A DNA stretch of 64,000 nucleotides from JAHRAW01 sp965249835. Lineage in GTDB: Bacteria > Pseudomonadota > Gammaproteobacteria > Arenicellales > Poriferihabitantaceae. The notes beneath the pieces were generated by a model, which saw only the letters and a program-made list of their open reading frames with translations, ran no database searches and was not told where the DNA came from. How positions within the stretch are numbered: the first letter of the stretch is position 1; every line of letters starts with the position of its first letter. A program made the position numbers and the translations under genes. Below, piece after piece: positions 9,247-17,848 of the stretch. The stretch covers positions 682,001 through 746,000 of the forward strand of contig CBDFMY010000003.1 of assembly GCA_965249835.1 (NCBI GenBank), written 5' to 3'.

Positions 9247-9511
9247 CATGCTTTGTTGTGGTGCGCCGCTCAATCAGTCACGCACTTAATGTGCGCTCCC
9301 TCTTTCGCGGCTTCCACGCCTCGCCTGACAACAAAAATTCGGCGCGTGGTTATTTCGCGGCATCAAAGCGGCAACGCCGTTTTGCCGTCATGCTTTGTTG
9401 TGGTGCGCCGCTCAATCAGTCACGCACTTTATGTGCGCTCCCTCTTTCGCGGCTTCCACGCCTCGCCTGACAACAAAAATTCGGCGCGTGGTTATTTCGC
9501 GGCATCAAAGC
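9247..9511. repeat. Tandem direct repeat, 2 x 123 bp
   Basis: Copies at 9247-9369 and 9389-9511 (period 142) differ at one base that I could find (CACTTAATGTG versus CACTTTATGTG). The order of short words (CATGC.TTGTTG, CACTTAATGTG, CTCCCTC, CGCCTGACAAC, AAATTCGGCGCG) parallels the 127-bp element at 28.5 and 61.6 kb, so this looks like a diverged subfamily. Six-frame ORFs across it are products of the repeat. Confidence 0.85.
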
Positions 9512-9521
9512 CATTAAGGAT

Positions 9522-9602
9522 AGCGGCTAACGCCGCTGAGTTTTTAACTGGAATGGAAGGGCAATGGTAACTGAAAGACAATGTCGTCACGCGAAGCGTG
9601 AC
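9522..9602. repeat. Two short palindromes upstream of glnS
   Basis: AGCGGCTAACGCCGCT (9522-9537) and GTCACGCGAAGCGTGAC (9586-9602) are perfect or near-perfect inverted repeats that recur in other spacers of this window. The second ends 19 bases before the glnS start codon, so it could form a hairpin in the glnS leader. Confidence 0.7.
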
Positions 9603-9621
9603 TCTTTATAATATCCAAATA

Positions 9622-11328
9622 ATGTCCAATCCATCTTCCAGCACCAATTTTATTCGTCGGCAAATCGATGCCGACCTCGCCGCGGGCAAACACCGCACCA
9701 TCGTCACGAGGTTCCCTCCGGAACCGAACGGCTACCTGCACATCGGTCACGCCAAATCCATCTGCCTGAACTTCGGCATCGCCGACGATTATGACGGCCA
9801 ATGTACGCTGCGCTTTGATGACACCAATCCGGCAAAAGAGGACGCGGTGTTCGCCGATGCCATTCAACAAGATGTGCGCTGGCTGGGCTATCAGTGGAGC
9901 CGCATCACCCACGCGTCCGATTATTTCCTGCAGTTATACGACTACGCCGTGGGCTTGATCGAAAAAGGGCTGGCATTTGTCGACCAGCAAAGTTTTGCGG
10001 AAATTCGCGCCGGCCGGGGAACCCTGACCACCCCGGGCAGGCAAAGTCGCTACCGTGAACGCAGCGTTACGGAAAATCGGACGCTGTTTGCCGGCATGAA
10101 AAATGGCGAGTTTGCCGAAGGGAAAATGGTGTTGCGCGCCAAAATTGACATGGCCTCGCCCAACCTCAACCTGCGCGACCCGGTGCTGTATCGCATCCTG
10201 CATCGCAGCCATCAGCGAAGCGGCGACCGATGGTGTATCTATCCGTTGTATGATTTCACCCATGGCCAAAGCGATGCCATTGAGGGCGTGACTCATTCGC
10301 TTTGCACCCTGGAGTTTGAGGATCATCGGGCGTTGTATGACTGGTTTCTCGAACACCTTGACACGCCATCCAAACCGCGACAAATTGAATTTTCGCGGCT
10401 GAACTTGAACTATACGGTGATGAGTAAACGTCTGCTTACCCAATTGGTGGACAGCGGCGATGTCAGCGGCTGGGACGACCCGCGTATGCCGACCCTGTGC
10501 GGGTTGCGGCGGCGCGGATTCACTCCCGCATCCATCCGCCGCTTCATTGACCTGGTCGGGGTAACCCGCAAGGACAATGTGATTGAGATGGGCGTGCTGG
10601 AAAATTGCGTGCGCGAAGAACTCGACCCGGTGGCGCCGCGGGCGATGGCGGTGATTCATCCGTTGAAACTGGTAATTGAAAACTACCCGCCAGGGCAATC
10701 GGAGACCATTGAAGTGCCCAATCATCCGACCGATTCATCTCTCGGCACGCGCACTTTGCGGTTGTCGCGGGAGTTGTATATTGAAGCGGATGATTTTCGC
10801 GATGACCCGCCGAACCAGTTTTTTCGCCTCGCCCCGGGGCGGGAGGTGCGACTTCGTTACGCATTCGTGGTGCGTTGCACCGATGTCATGCGCGATGCCG
10901 ACGGGCGGGCGGTGGAGTTGCGTTGTCAATACGACCCCGACACGCGACACGGTGCGCACCCCGAAGGGCGCAAGGTCAAGGGCATCATTCACTGGGTCAA
11001 TGCCGAACATGCGGTGGCGGCTACGATTCGGTTATACGACCGTTTGTTTTCGGTTGCCAATCCGGCGACGAAGAATGACAAGAACGCGTCGAACAATACA
11101 AATTTTCGGGATTTTCTCAATCCAGAATCCTTGCTGAATTGCCGGGACGCGGTGGTGGAACCCTCCCTCGCCGACCCCGACCGGCAAACCCGCTACCAGT
11201 TTGAGCGACTGGGTTACTTTTTTGCGGACGACCAATCGAACGAGCCGGGCAGACCAGTGTTCAATCGCATCGTCACGCTGCGCGACCGTTGGGCAAAAAC
11301 CGACCGGCAGCGCGCTGCCAATTCCTAA
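9622..11328 (+). CDS. glnS: Glutaminyl-tRNA synthetase
   Basis: Class I synthetase that charges tRNA-Gln. The 568 residues compare with 554 in E. coli. The HIGH motif lies in PEPNGYLHIGHAKS (residues 40-43) and the KMSKS-type loop is VMSKR at 266-270. The ATG at 9622 (MSNPSSS) is preferred over the in-frame start at 9598, because the latter lies inside the palindrome just upstream. GlnRS in bacteria is mostly found in gamma- and betaproteobacteria, which helps place the organism. sohB follows 19 bp downstream. Confidence 0.96.
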   Translation: MSNPSSSTNFIRRQIDADLAAGKHRTIVTRFPPEPNGYLHIGHAKSICLNFGIADDYDGQCTLRFDDTNPAKEDAVFADAIQQDVRWLGYQWSRITHASDYFLQLYDYAVGLIEKGLAFVDQQSFAEIRAGRGTLTTPGRQSRYRERSVTENRTLFAGMKNGEFAEGKMVLRAKIDMASPNLNLRDPVLYRILHRSHQRSGDRWCIYPLYDFTHGQSDAIEGVTHSLCTLEFEDHRALYDWFLEHLDTPSKPRQIEFSRLNLNYTVMSKRLLTQLVDSGDVSGWDDPRMPTLCGLRRRGFTPASIRRFIDLVGVTRKDNVIEMGVLENCVREELDPVAPRAMAVIHPLKLVIENYPPGQSETIEVPNHPTDSSLGTRTLRLSRELYIEADDFRDDPPNQFFRLAPGREVRLRYAFVVRCTDVMRDADGRAVELRCQYDPDTRHGAHPEGRKVKGIIHWVNAEHAVAATIRLYDRLFSVANPATKNDKNASNNTNFRDFLNPESLLNCRDAVVEPSLADPDRQTRYQFERLGYFFADDQSNEPGRPVFNRIVTLRDRWAKTDRQRAANS

Positions 11329-11347
11329 CCCATTCGGAAAAAATAGT

Positions 11348-12424
11348 ATGTCATTTCTTATTGAATACGGATTGTTTCTCGCCAAAGCGATCACCATCGC
11401 CGCCGCGGTGCTGGTTGCCGCCGGCGGCCTCGTGGCGTTGTCCTTGCGTCAGCGCAAAGCCACCGAACAGCAACACCTTGAAGTTACTCACATCAACAAA
11501 CAATACGAGGAGATGGAGCAGGCGTTGTGCGGGGTGCTGCTGTCGCCGCAGCAATTCAAGCAAAAACTGAAAGCGGAAAAAAAAGCCGATAAGGCAAAGA
11601 CCAAAGCGGCTCGCAAGGCGACAAAAAAAGAGAAAAAAACCGATGGGGATGCGCCCGCCGATCAACCCCATGAAAAACGCATCTTCGTTGTGGATTTTGA
11701 CGGCGACATCCGCGCCACCGCGGTGGCATCCTTGCGGCAGGAAATCAGCGCGATTCTGACCATGGCCGGTAGCGGTGACGAGGTGGTGGTGCGATTGGAA
11801 AGCGGCGGCGGCGTGGTGCACGGCTACGGGCTGGCGGCTTCGCAACTGCAACGAATTCGCGAACGAAAAATTCCGCTGACCGTGGCGGTGGACAAGGTCG
11901 CCGCCAGCGGCGGTTACCTCATGGCTTGCGTTGCCGACCAAATTATCGCCGCGCCCTTTGCCATCATCGGCTCCATCGGCGTGCTGGCGCAATTGCCCAA
12001 CCTGCACCGCTTGTTGAAAAAACACGAGATTGACTTTGAGCAAATTTACGCCGGCGAATACAAACGCACCTTGACGCTGTTCGGCGAAAACACCGACAAG
12101 GCGCGGGAAAAAATGCGTCAGGAACTGGAGGAAACTCACGGCTTGTTCAAGGACTATGTCAAAGTTCAGCGACCGGATCTGGATATCGAAAAAGTCGCCA
12201 CCGGCGAGCATTGGCTCGCCACCCGCGCACTGGAACTGGGATTGGTGGACCGACTGCAAACCAGCGACGACTATTTGATGGCGGCGCGTCGAGACGCGCA
12301 ATTGATACTGTTGAATTACACCGAACGAAAAAAACTCCTGGATCGGTTGGCTTCTTTGGTGGGCTTGCGCGGGTTGCACCGTTCGGCATCTACCGAGGGT
12401 TTTGACCGGCCGATGTTGATGTAA
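11348..12424 (+). CDS. sohB: Inner-membrane S49 family peptidase SohB
   Basis: A SppA/SohB-type signal-peptide peptidase homologue of 358 residues (E. coli about 349). One N-terminal membrane helix (about residues 8-32) is followed by a Lys-rich linker with many KKAxK runs (80-105), then the protease domain. The catalytic Ser is expected in AASGGYL and the Lys in AGEYKRTL, as in S49 enzymes. The segment SGGGVVHGYGLAASQLQRI closely follows E. coli SohB. The frame is open further upstream inside glnS; ATG 11348 lies in the gap after glnS and gives the conserved N-terminus. Confidence 0.93.
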   Translation: MSFLIEYGLFLAKAITIAAAVLVAAGGLVALSLRQRKATEQQHLEVTHINKQYEEMEQALCGVLLSPQQFKQKLKAEKKADKAKTKAARKATKKEKKTDGDAPADQPHEKRIFVVDFDGDIRATAVASLRQEISAILTMAGSGDEVVVRLESGGGVVHGYGLAASQLQRIRERKIPLTVAVDKVAASGGYLMACVADQIIAAPFAIIGSIGVLAQLPNLHRLLKKHEIDFEQIYAGEYKRTLTLFGENTDKAREKMRQELEETHGLFKDYVKVQRPDLDIEKVATGEHWLATRALELGLVDRLQTSDDYLMAARRDAQLILLNYTERKKLLDRLASLVGLRGLHRSASTEGFDRPMLM

Positions 12425-12492
12425 TGTGTCGCTTTGATGCCGCAAATGAGTCCGGCTACGCATCCTCTCTGCCGTCATCCTCGCCGCCCGTC

Positions 12493-12647
12493 ATTGCGCG
12501 CCGTATTTTGCGCGCCGTATTTTCGTTGTCAGGCAAGGCGCGCGAGGAGCGAGGGAGTGAGCAATACATTAAGTATGTGAACGACCGAGCGACGAAGCGC
12601 AACACTACACAGCAAAACGACCATGGCGACGAAAAGGCAAGCGCAAA
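12493..12647 (+). repeat. MITE-like dispersed element abutting the next gene
   Basis: It begins ATTGCGCGCCG and ends GGCAAGCGCAAA. Internal words AGGCAAGGCGCGCGAGGAGC and AGCAATACATTAAGTATGTG match, in the same orientation, the tandem copies at 61.6-61.85 kb and, reversed, those at 28.5 and 30.0 kb. It ends five bases before the start codon of the carbonic anhydrase gene, so that gene's leader is made of repeat sequence. Confidence 0.8.
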
Positions 12648-12651
12648 AACT

Positions 12652-13170
12652 ATGATATACACCCTGCCGCAACACATCCCGGACATTCATCCGACCAGTT
12701 ACATCGCCCCGAGTGCCGACCTCATCGGCTCGGTGGTGGTCGGCGAGAACGCCAGTGTGTGGTTCAACGCGGTGTTGCGCGGCGACAACGATTCCATTCA
12801 TCTCGGTGCGCGCTCCAACATTCAGGACGGCTCGGTGGTGCATGTGGATCCGGGCATACCGGTGGTTATCGGCAATGAGGTAACCGTGGGGCACAGCGTG
12901 ATGCTGCACGGTTGCACCATCGGCGACTCCTGCTTGATCGGTATCGGCAGCCGAATCTTGAACCATGTCGTAATCGGTCGCCACTGCATTGTCGGTGCGC
13001 ACACATTAATTACCGAAAGAAAAACTTTTCCGGAACGCTCGATGATTCTCGGCTCACCGGGAAAAGTAGTGCGCGAATTGAATGACCGGGAAGTGGAAAA
13101 CTTGCGCGGATACGCCGACCTGTATGTCCGAAAAATCGCCTTGTATAGAAAATTAAAACCGGTCAGTTGA
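12652..13170 (+). CDS. Gamma carbonic anhydrase family protein (YrdA-like)
   Basis: A 172-residue left-handed parallel beta-helix protein made of hexapeptide repeats (for example VVGENASVWF, IVGAHTLI). The metal-ligand region is recognisable: NIQDGSVVHVD and VTVGHSVMLHGCTIGD supply the three His found in the trimeric gamma-CA family. The closest recognised relatives are the YrdA/PaaY-type proteins; real CO2 hydration activity is not certain for these. The start at 12652 leaves the 5' extension, which is repeat DNA, outside the gene. Confidence 0.9.
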   Translation: MIYTLPQHIPDIHPTSYIAPSADLIGSVVVGENASVWFNAVLRGDNDSIHLGARSNIQDGSVVHVDPGIPVVIGNEVTVGHSVMLHGCTIGDSCLIGIGSRILNHVVIGRHCIVGAHTLITERKTFPERSMILGSPGKVVRELNDREVENLRGYADLYVRKIALYRKLKPVS

Positions 13171-13176
13171 TTTTTT

Positions 13177-14373
13177 TTACAACGCCGCGTTCAACAAACC
13201 CTGCACGGTTTTGTCCTGCAGTTTCCCGACTTCCACTCGTTCGCAATGATTGAAAGCGGCAAAGTAATTCAACTCCTCCGCCAACGCATTTACCAATGAT
13301 TCTTTTTGGCAAAGCGATGGCTCACTGACCAAGTTTCGAATCACCAGCGTGCGTGTTCGTCGCTCGGCTTTGCAATCCATTCGCGCCACCAGTTTGCCAT
13401 TCCATAACAGCGGCAGAGAAAAATAACCGTGCTTTCTTTTGGCGGCCGGGGTGTAACATTCGATTTGATAATCGAAGTTAAACAAATGCCGCATGCGCTC
13501 GCGCTGGATTAACAGATTATCGAAGGGCGACAATATTTTCAGCCGCTTGCGCGACAACGATTTGCCAAGCAACTCAAGGGAACTCGGCAGCGCGTAGTAG
13601 ATGCGGCCTTTTACTTTAAGCGGCACGATTTCACCGCGCCGCGCCATGCGCGTCATGCACGCCTCGACCACGGGTTTGACTTCGCCTCTGAGATAGGCGA
13701 CTTCCGCGGCACGACCAAGACCGTTGGCTTGCAGATAACGCCGCACTAAAAAGCAGCCATATTCTTGCTCGCTCGGCATCCGCGTGTCGGTTTGCGACGG
13801 AAGCACGCGCTCGGCAAGATCGTAGACTTTGGCGAAACCATGACGCCGCAAAGTCATCAACTTGCCTTCCATAAACAATTGTTCGAGTGCTTGCTTTGCC
13901 GGTTTCCAATCCCACATTCCGGCCGCGATGCGCCGCGCAGATTTCGAATCCGGCGTAAAATCCCGCGCGCGCAAAGGTCCGTCCACCGCGATTCGTTCCA
14001 GCACCTTTTTCATCATTTTGCGATCGCGAGCAAACCAGTGACGCTTGCCATCGACGAAGGCGCGCATGCGCGGCAAACAAAACCGGTAGTCTTCCATGGG
14101 CAAGTAAGCGGCGGCGTGCGACCAGTATTCGAAAATATTTTTTTCCTGCAATAGCAACTCAACATGCCGATGCTGATAGCGTCGTGAACGATTCCAGAAG
14201 GTGTGATGATGAGCGCGTTCAATCACCGAAATGGTATCGATTTGAATATAGCCAAGATGCCGCACCGCCGCCAGCGTTGCCGACAAAGATCGACCGGTGG
14301 GCTTGACCCAGGGCAACCACTGACTCAACAGCACCAGTTTTCGCGCATCCGAAAGGGCAAGAGTTTCGCTCAC
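13177..14373 (-). CDS. ycaQ: Winged-helix DNA glycosylase, YcaQ/AlkX family
   Basis: A 398-residue member of the HTH_42 (AlkZ/YcaQ) family, which unhooks DNA interstrand crosslinks and removes bulky alkylated bases. The expected catalytic QxD motif is visible as Q44-I45-D46 in LGYIQIDTISVIERAH, the YcaQ-type variant, as opposed to the QxQ of the antibiotic-resistance AlkZ branch. Aromatic- and Arg-rich stretches typical of the family follow (HHTFWNRSRRY, EYWSHAAAYLP). It converges on the carbonic anhydrase gene, with only 6 bp between them. Confidence 0.88.
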   Translation of the reverse strand: MSETLALSDARKLVLLSQWLPWVKPTGRSLSATLAAVRHLGYIQIDTISVIERAHHHTFWNRSRRYQHRHVELLLQEKNIFEYWSHAAAYLPMEDYRFCLPRMRAFVDGKRHWFARDRKMMKKVLERIAVDGPLRARDFTPDSKSARRIAAGMWDWKPAKQALEQLFMEGKLMTLRRHGFAKVYDLAERVLPSQTDTRMPSEQEYGCFLVRRYLQANGLGRAAEVAYLRGEVKPVVEACMTRMARRGEIVPLKVKGRIYYALPSSLELLGKSLSRKRLKILSPFDNLLIQRERMRHLFNFDYQIECYTPAAKRKHGYFSLPLLWNGKLVARMDCKAERRTRTLVIRNLVSEPSLCQKESLVNALAEELNYFAAFNHCERVEVGKLQDKTVQGLLNAAL

Positions 14374-14474
14374 GGTCGCGGCTCGATGCGGATAACAGCG
14401 TTATAATTTGTGTTCACGAGATGAGTTCCCATCGCATCATTCATTATCACCATTAATGGTTAATTATCGGGGTC

Positions 14475-15260
14475 ATGTGTATTCTTTTTATCGCGGTTGA
14501 TGCGCACCCGCGCTACCCGCTGATTATTGCCGCCAATCGCGACGAATACCATGCCCGGCCAAGCGCGCCGATGCACCACTGGCCGCACCAGCCCGGCACA
14601 CTGGCCGGACGCGACCGCCGCGCCGGCGGAACCTGGTTCGGGGTAAATGAAAATGGACGGATTGCCGCGGTGACCAACCAGCACGCCGCCGCAATGCTTG
14701 ACCACGACCCAACCCGCAACCAAAGTCGCGGCGAACTGGTTGCCCGCTTTTTGCGCGACTCCGAGACCATCGCCGACTACGGCGAATTTCTGCAACGTGA
14801 CCACCGCAACTTTAATCCCTTCAATTTGATTTACGGCGAGACCAGCCAACTGCATTGCTTCAGCAGCGTCGGTGCGCTCAGCCGTCGCCTGGCAAGTGGT
14901 TTTCACAGCATCAGCAACGGCGCGCCGGACGACCCGTGGCCGAAGATGTCGCGAGGTGTGTCGCTGTTGAAAGCGCAGATTTCATTTCAAGAGGAAACGC
15001 ACGCTAACAATTTTGCCGAACAACTGGCGCAGGTGATGAAAGACCAAACCACGGCCGATGATCATCTGCTACCCCATACCGGCATGGACCCAAGCCGCGA
15101 AAAACACCTCTCGTCCATCTTCATTATCGGAAAGGACTACGGCACTCGAACCACTACCTTGTTGCTCGGCGATGGAAATGGGTTTGAGTTGTATGAATAC
15201 AATTACCACGCCGATGGCAGCGAATCCGACCGGCAACATTATTCCGCGACCATCCGATGA
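14475..15260 (+). CDS. NRDE (TANGO2-like) family protein
   Basis: A 261-residue protein starting MCILFIAVDAHPRYPLIIAA and carrying the defining NRDE sequence at residues 21-24, followed by the GTWFGVNENGR segment conserved in the family. The N-terminal Cys directly after Met suggests an Ntn-hydrolase-like arrangement, and eukaryotic TANGO2 has been linked to heme or lipid handling. No biochemical role is established for bacterial members. A DUF2237 gene follows on the same strand. Confidence 0.88.
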   Translation: MCILFIAVDAHPRYPLIIAANRDEYHARPSAPMHHWPHQPGTLAGRDRRAGGTWFGVNENGRIAAVTNQHAAAMLDHDPTRNQSRGELVARFLRDSETIADYGEFLQRDHRNFNPFNLIYGETSQLHCFSSVGALSRRLASGFHSISNGAPDDPWPKMSRGVSLLKAQISFQEETHANNFAEQLAQVMKDQTTADDHLLPHTGMDPSREKHLSSIFIIGKDYGTRTTTLLLGDGNGFELYEYNYHADGSESDRQHYSATIR

Positions 15261-15336
15261 CAAAAGGGCTGGCAAAAAAGCGTAAAATCTCCATTCCTTT
15301 TTCTGCAACTACCAACACGATAGAGCGATCAAAACA

Positions 15337-15729
15337 ATGAACGGAACATTACACTGGCCGGAAAATCAGCGTAGCGTATTGGGCGAACCGCTGGAGGTTT
15401 GCTCGACGTCGCCGATGACCGGATTTATGCGCAACGGCTGTTGCGAAACCGGGCCCGGCGATGTCGGCTCGCACACTGTGTGCATTCAAGCCACCGATGA
15501 ATTCCTCGAATTCAGCAAAGCCCGCGGCAATGATTTGTCCACGCCGATTCCGGAGTTTCAATTTCCCGGCGTGAAAGAAGGCGACCGCTGGTGCTTGTGC
15601 GCGGCGCGCTGGAAAGAAGCACTGGATGCCGGCATGGCGCCAAAAGTAGTCATGCGCGCCACCCACGAAAGCGCGCTGGAAATCATCGACTTCGCCGACC
15701 TTAAGGCTCACGCCATCGATTTATCCTGA
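15337..15729 (+). CDS. DUF2237 family protein
   Basis: A 130-residue protein recognised from NVLGEPLEVCS-like and MTGFMRNGCCETGPGDVGSH segments and the central KGNDLSTP-type motif (here RGNDLSTPIPEFQFPGVKEG), which define the DUF2237 family. It has several conserved Cys (C22, C34, C35) but no known function. Its stop codon overlaps the Shine-Dalgarno sequence of the following oxidoreductase gene, so the two are very likely cotranscribed. Confidence 0.85.
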   Translation: MNGTLHWPENQRSVLGEPLEVCSTSPMTGFMRNGCCETGPGDVGSHTVCIQATDEFLEFSKARGNDLSTPIPEFQFPGVKEGDRWCLCAARWKEALDAGMAPKVVMRATHESALEIIDFADLKAHAIDLS

Positions 15730-15737
15730 GGACGGTG

Positions 15738-17015
15738 ATGCGGGATGAAACACGACCGGGAACACCACTTGACATCGTAGTCATCGGCGCCGGCATGGTC
15801 GGCGTCTGCTGTGCGCTGTGGCTGAAGCGCACCGGTCACCGCGTGTTGCTGGTGGACCGAAACGATCCGGGCAGCGGGGCTTCCGGCGGCAACGCTTGCA
15901 CCATTGCGGTGCACGGCTGCGTTCCCATCAATCACCCGGACTTGTTTGGCAAACTGCCGAGGTTGTTATTGGGCGGGCTGTTCGGCGGCGGTCCGCTTTC
16001 GATTAACCCGCTCTACGCGCTGCAACATCTGCCGTGGTTCGCCGACTTTCTCAAACACTGTCGCGCCGGCCAAGTCGAACAAACCACCCGCGCCCTGGGT
16101 CAACTGCTAACCCACACCTACGATGGACTGAAGCCGTTGGTGGAGATGGCCGATTGCGGGAATCTTTTTCAAGACAAGGGCTGTTTGTATGCGTATCGCT
16201 CGCAACAGGATTTCATCGCCGACCAAAAAAATCTGCACACGCGGCGAGCGCATGGCGTTCACTATCGAGAAGTCGACGCCGGCGAATTGCAGGAACTGGA
16301 ACCGAATCTGAAAATCCGCTTTGCCCGTGGCGCTTTGTTCGAACATTCGCAAAGCGTGGTGAATCCCCAATCACTGGTGAATGCTTTTTTTGAATGTTTT
16401 CAGCAACACGGGGGCGAGTGGCGCAAACAAAACGCCACGGCGGTGCGTCACGACGGCGCACCACTGGAAGTGTTGCTGGCGGACGGCGAGTCGGTGGGTG
16501 CGGATAAAGTTGTGCTTGCCGCCGGTGCCTTTTCGCGGCAGATTGCCGGAAGCGGGGCCGAGGCACTGCCGCTGGAAACCGAGCGCGGCTATCATATTCA
16601 GTTCAGTGGTCGGCAACATTTGGCAAGCCGTCCGATTCACTGGGTCGGCAGCGGTTTCTACGCCACGCCCACCGATCAAGGATTGCGCTTCGCCGGAACC
16701 GTGGAACTGGCGGGATTGCAGCCGGGGAAAAACCAAACAATCCTGAATTATCTGACGCGAACGGCGAAGCAAATGTTCGACCTGCCGCAAGATGCGGATC
16801 AAACCTGGCTGGGTTATCGCCCGACCTTTCCTGATGCGTTACCGGTGATTGGCCCAAGTCCGCGTTCGCCTGACATTCTGCTGGCTTTCGGTCATCAGCA
16901 CCTCGGTCTGACGCTGGCGGGAATCACCGGCCGGATTATTTCGCAACTGGTGGGCAACGAACCACCCGCGATGGATATTGCACCGTTTGGTGCTGATCGT
17001 TTTTCTGCTCGGTGA
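15738..17015 (+). CDS. FAD-dependent amine/D-amino-acid oxidoreductase (DadA/DAO family)
   Basis: A 425-residue flavoprotein of the DAO fold. The N-terminal dinucleotide motif is VVIGAGMVGVCCALWL followed by the acidic strand end VLLVDR. The C-terminal segment GYRPTFPDALPVIGPSPR and the GHQHLGLTLAGITGRI helix are typical of D-amino-acid dehydrogenases and related amine oxidases. The substrate is unknown. The ATG at 15738 has GAGGA at 15728-15732 with a 5-base spacing, so it is preferred over the GTG directly before it. A hairpin with a T-run lies about 100 bp after the stop. Confidence 0.88.
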   Translation: MRDETRPGTPLDIVVIGAGMVGVCCALWLKRTGHRVLLVDRNDPGSGASGGNACTIAVHGCVPINHPDLFGKLPRLLLGGLFGGGPLSINPLYALQHLPWFADFLKHCRAGQVEQTTRALGQLLTHTYDGLKPLVEMADCGNLFQDKGCLYAYRSQQDFIADQKNLHTRRAHGVHYREVDAGELQELEPNLKIRFARGALFEHSQSVVNPQSLVNAFFECFQQHGGEWRKQNATAVRHDGAPLEVLLADGESVGADKVVLAAGAFSRQIAGSGAEALPLETERGYHIQFSGRQHLASRPIHWVGSGFYATPTDQGLRFAGTVELAGLQPGKNQTILNYLTRTAKQMFDLPQDADQTWLGYRPTFPDALPVIGPSPRSPDILLAFGHQHLGLTLAGITGRIISQLVGNEPPAMDIAPFGADRFSAR

Positions 17016-17021
17016 TAACGC

Positions 17022-17093
17022 ATTGTGCTTGCCCATTTTATTATGGCGTCGCCATGCGGTGTTGCGCATGGCGACGAAAATGCGATGCGCAAT
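17022..17093. repeat. Short hairpin form of the MITE-like element
   Basis: A 72-bp copy bounded by ATTGTGC and GCGCAAT. Its core is a perfect 11-bp inverted repeat, GTCGCCATGCG (17048-17058) and CGCATGGCGAC (17065-17075), with a 6-base loop. The left half, TTGCCCATTTTATTATGG, is shared with copies at 20.9, 28.6 and 30.06 kb. Confidence 0.8.
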
Positions 17094-17111
17094 GTTTGTT
17101 GGTAGTTAATG

Positions 17112-17135
17112 AGTCCGGTCAAACCGGGCTTTTTT
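17112..17135 (+). terminator. Rho-independent terminator after the DAO-family gene
   Basis: AGTCCGGT and ACCGGGCT can pair over 8 bp (one G-T) around a CAA loop and are followed by six T residues. It lies about 100 bases after the oxidoreductase stop codon, on the same strand. Confidence 0.65.
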
Positions 17136-17182
17136 GCGCGTATCATCCCTAATACGCGCCCTTCGGGCTCGCTTCGCTCGCG
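17136..17182. repeat. 47-bp hairpin repeat, copy 1
   Basis: It starts with a perfect hairpin, GCGCGTATCA (a T/C variation appears between copies), a 4-base loop and TGATACGCGC-like arm, then CCTTCGGGCTCGCTTCGCTC. It matches 17511-17557 with one mismatch; a shorter copy (ACGCGTATCATCCCTGATAC onward) is at 21138-21166. Confidence 0.75.
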
Positions 17183-17274
17183 CCCAGTCGATTCATGGCA
17201 CTCCCGGCGATTTTTTCTCAATGTGCTTTTGGCTTCTCAACGCGCCTTTATCCTCTCAATTCATCATCACCTTT

Positions 17275-17361
17275 CATTCGTCATTCTCGCCGGCAGGCGG
17301 GAATCCTAAAGCGGCGGCGCAAGCCGCCTGGTGCGTCACGCTTGCGTAATGATACTAATAG
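17275..17361 (+). repeat. 87-bp dispersed repeat, copy 2
   Basis: Ungapped counterpart of 4632-4718, 82 of 87 positions identical by eye. The changes cluster in the central palindrome. Confidence 0.85.
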
Positions 17362-17510
17362 TTCGGCGTACCAAGTTTTTTTCGTGTGCTTTGGTCTTCC
17401 CAAAAGGAATCACGGTCTGGAGATATGGTTTGGATTATGACGGTATTAGTTACTCTCATGGTTTTTTAGTTCTGGGTTCTCGCCGTTGGCGAGAACAACA
17501 GACTGGATTT

Positions 17511-17557
17511 GCGCGTATCATCCCTGATACGCGCCCTTCGGGCTCGCTTCGCTCGCG
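17511..17557. repeat. 47-bp hairpin repeat, copy 2
   Basis: Same as 17136-17182 apart from one base; in this copy the hairpin GCGCGTATCA-TCCC-TGATACGCGC is perfect. Confidence 0.75.
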
Positions 17558-17848
17558 AAAAATCGCTCCCGGCGATTTTTTCCGCCTGCCGGCGAGAATG
17601 ACGGGTTGGGGAGACAATGTGAATCGCAAAGTGTGACTTTCTTTGAGACGCCAAAAGTAACCGAGAAAAACCGTCAGCGAAACAGTGAGCTTATACACCG
17701 CCTGCGGTGGTAATGACGGGTTGGGGAGACAATGGTGAATCGGAAGGCGATGATTCCTTTTGAGAAGACGATGGTAAATAAGTGTCACGCGAAGCGTGAC
17801 ACTAAAACGTGATCTGGCGTAGCCGGTCTCCTTTGCGGCGAAGTTGAA

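Larger units (their letters stand above)
17183..17848. other. Gene-free spacer containing dispersed repeats
   Basis: No coding frame here resembles a gene. It contains the second copy of the 87-bp repeat (17275-17361), the second 47-bp hairpin repeat (17511-17557) and a GTCACGCGAAGCGTGAC palindrome near 17784. Phrases such as GTCATTCTCGCCGGCAGGCGG recur, as in the 4.2-4.9 kb spacer. Confidence 0.7.

Noticed and set aside
9223..9570. ORFs over the tandem repeat after dapE
   Set aside because: They encode the same peptide twice because of the DNA repeat and have no family resemblance.
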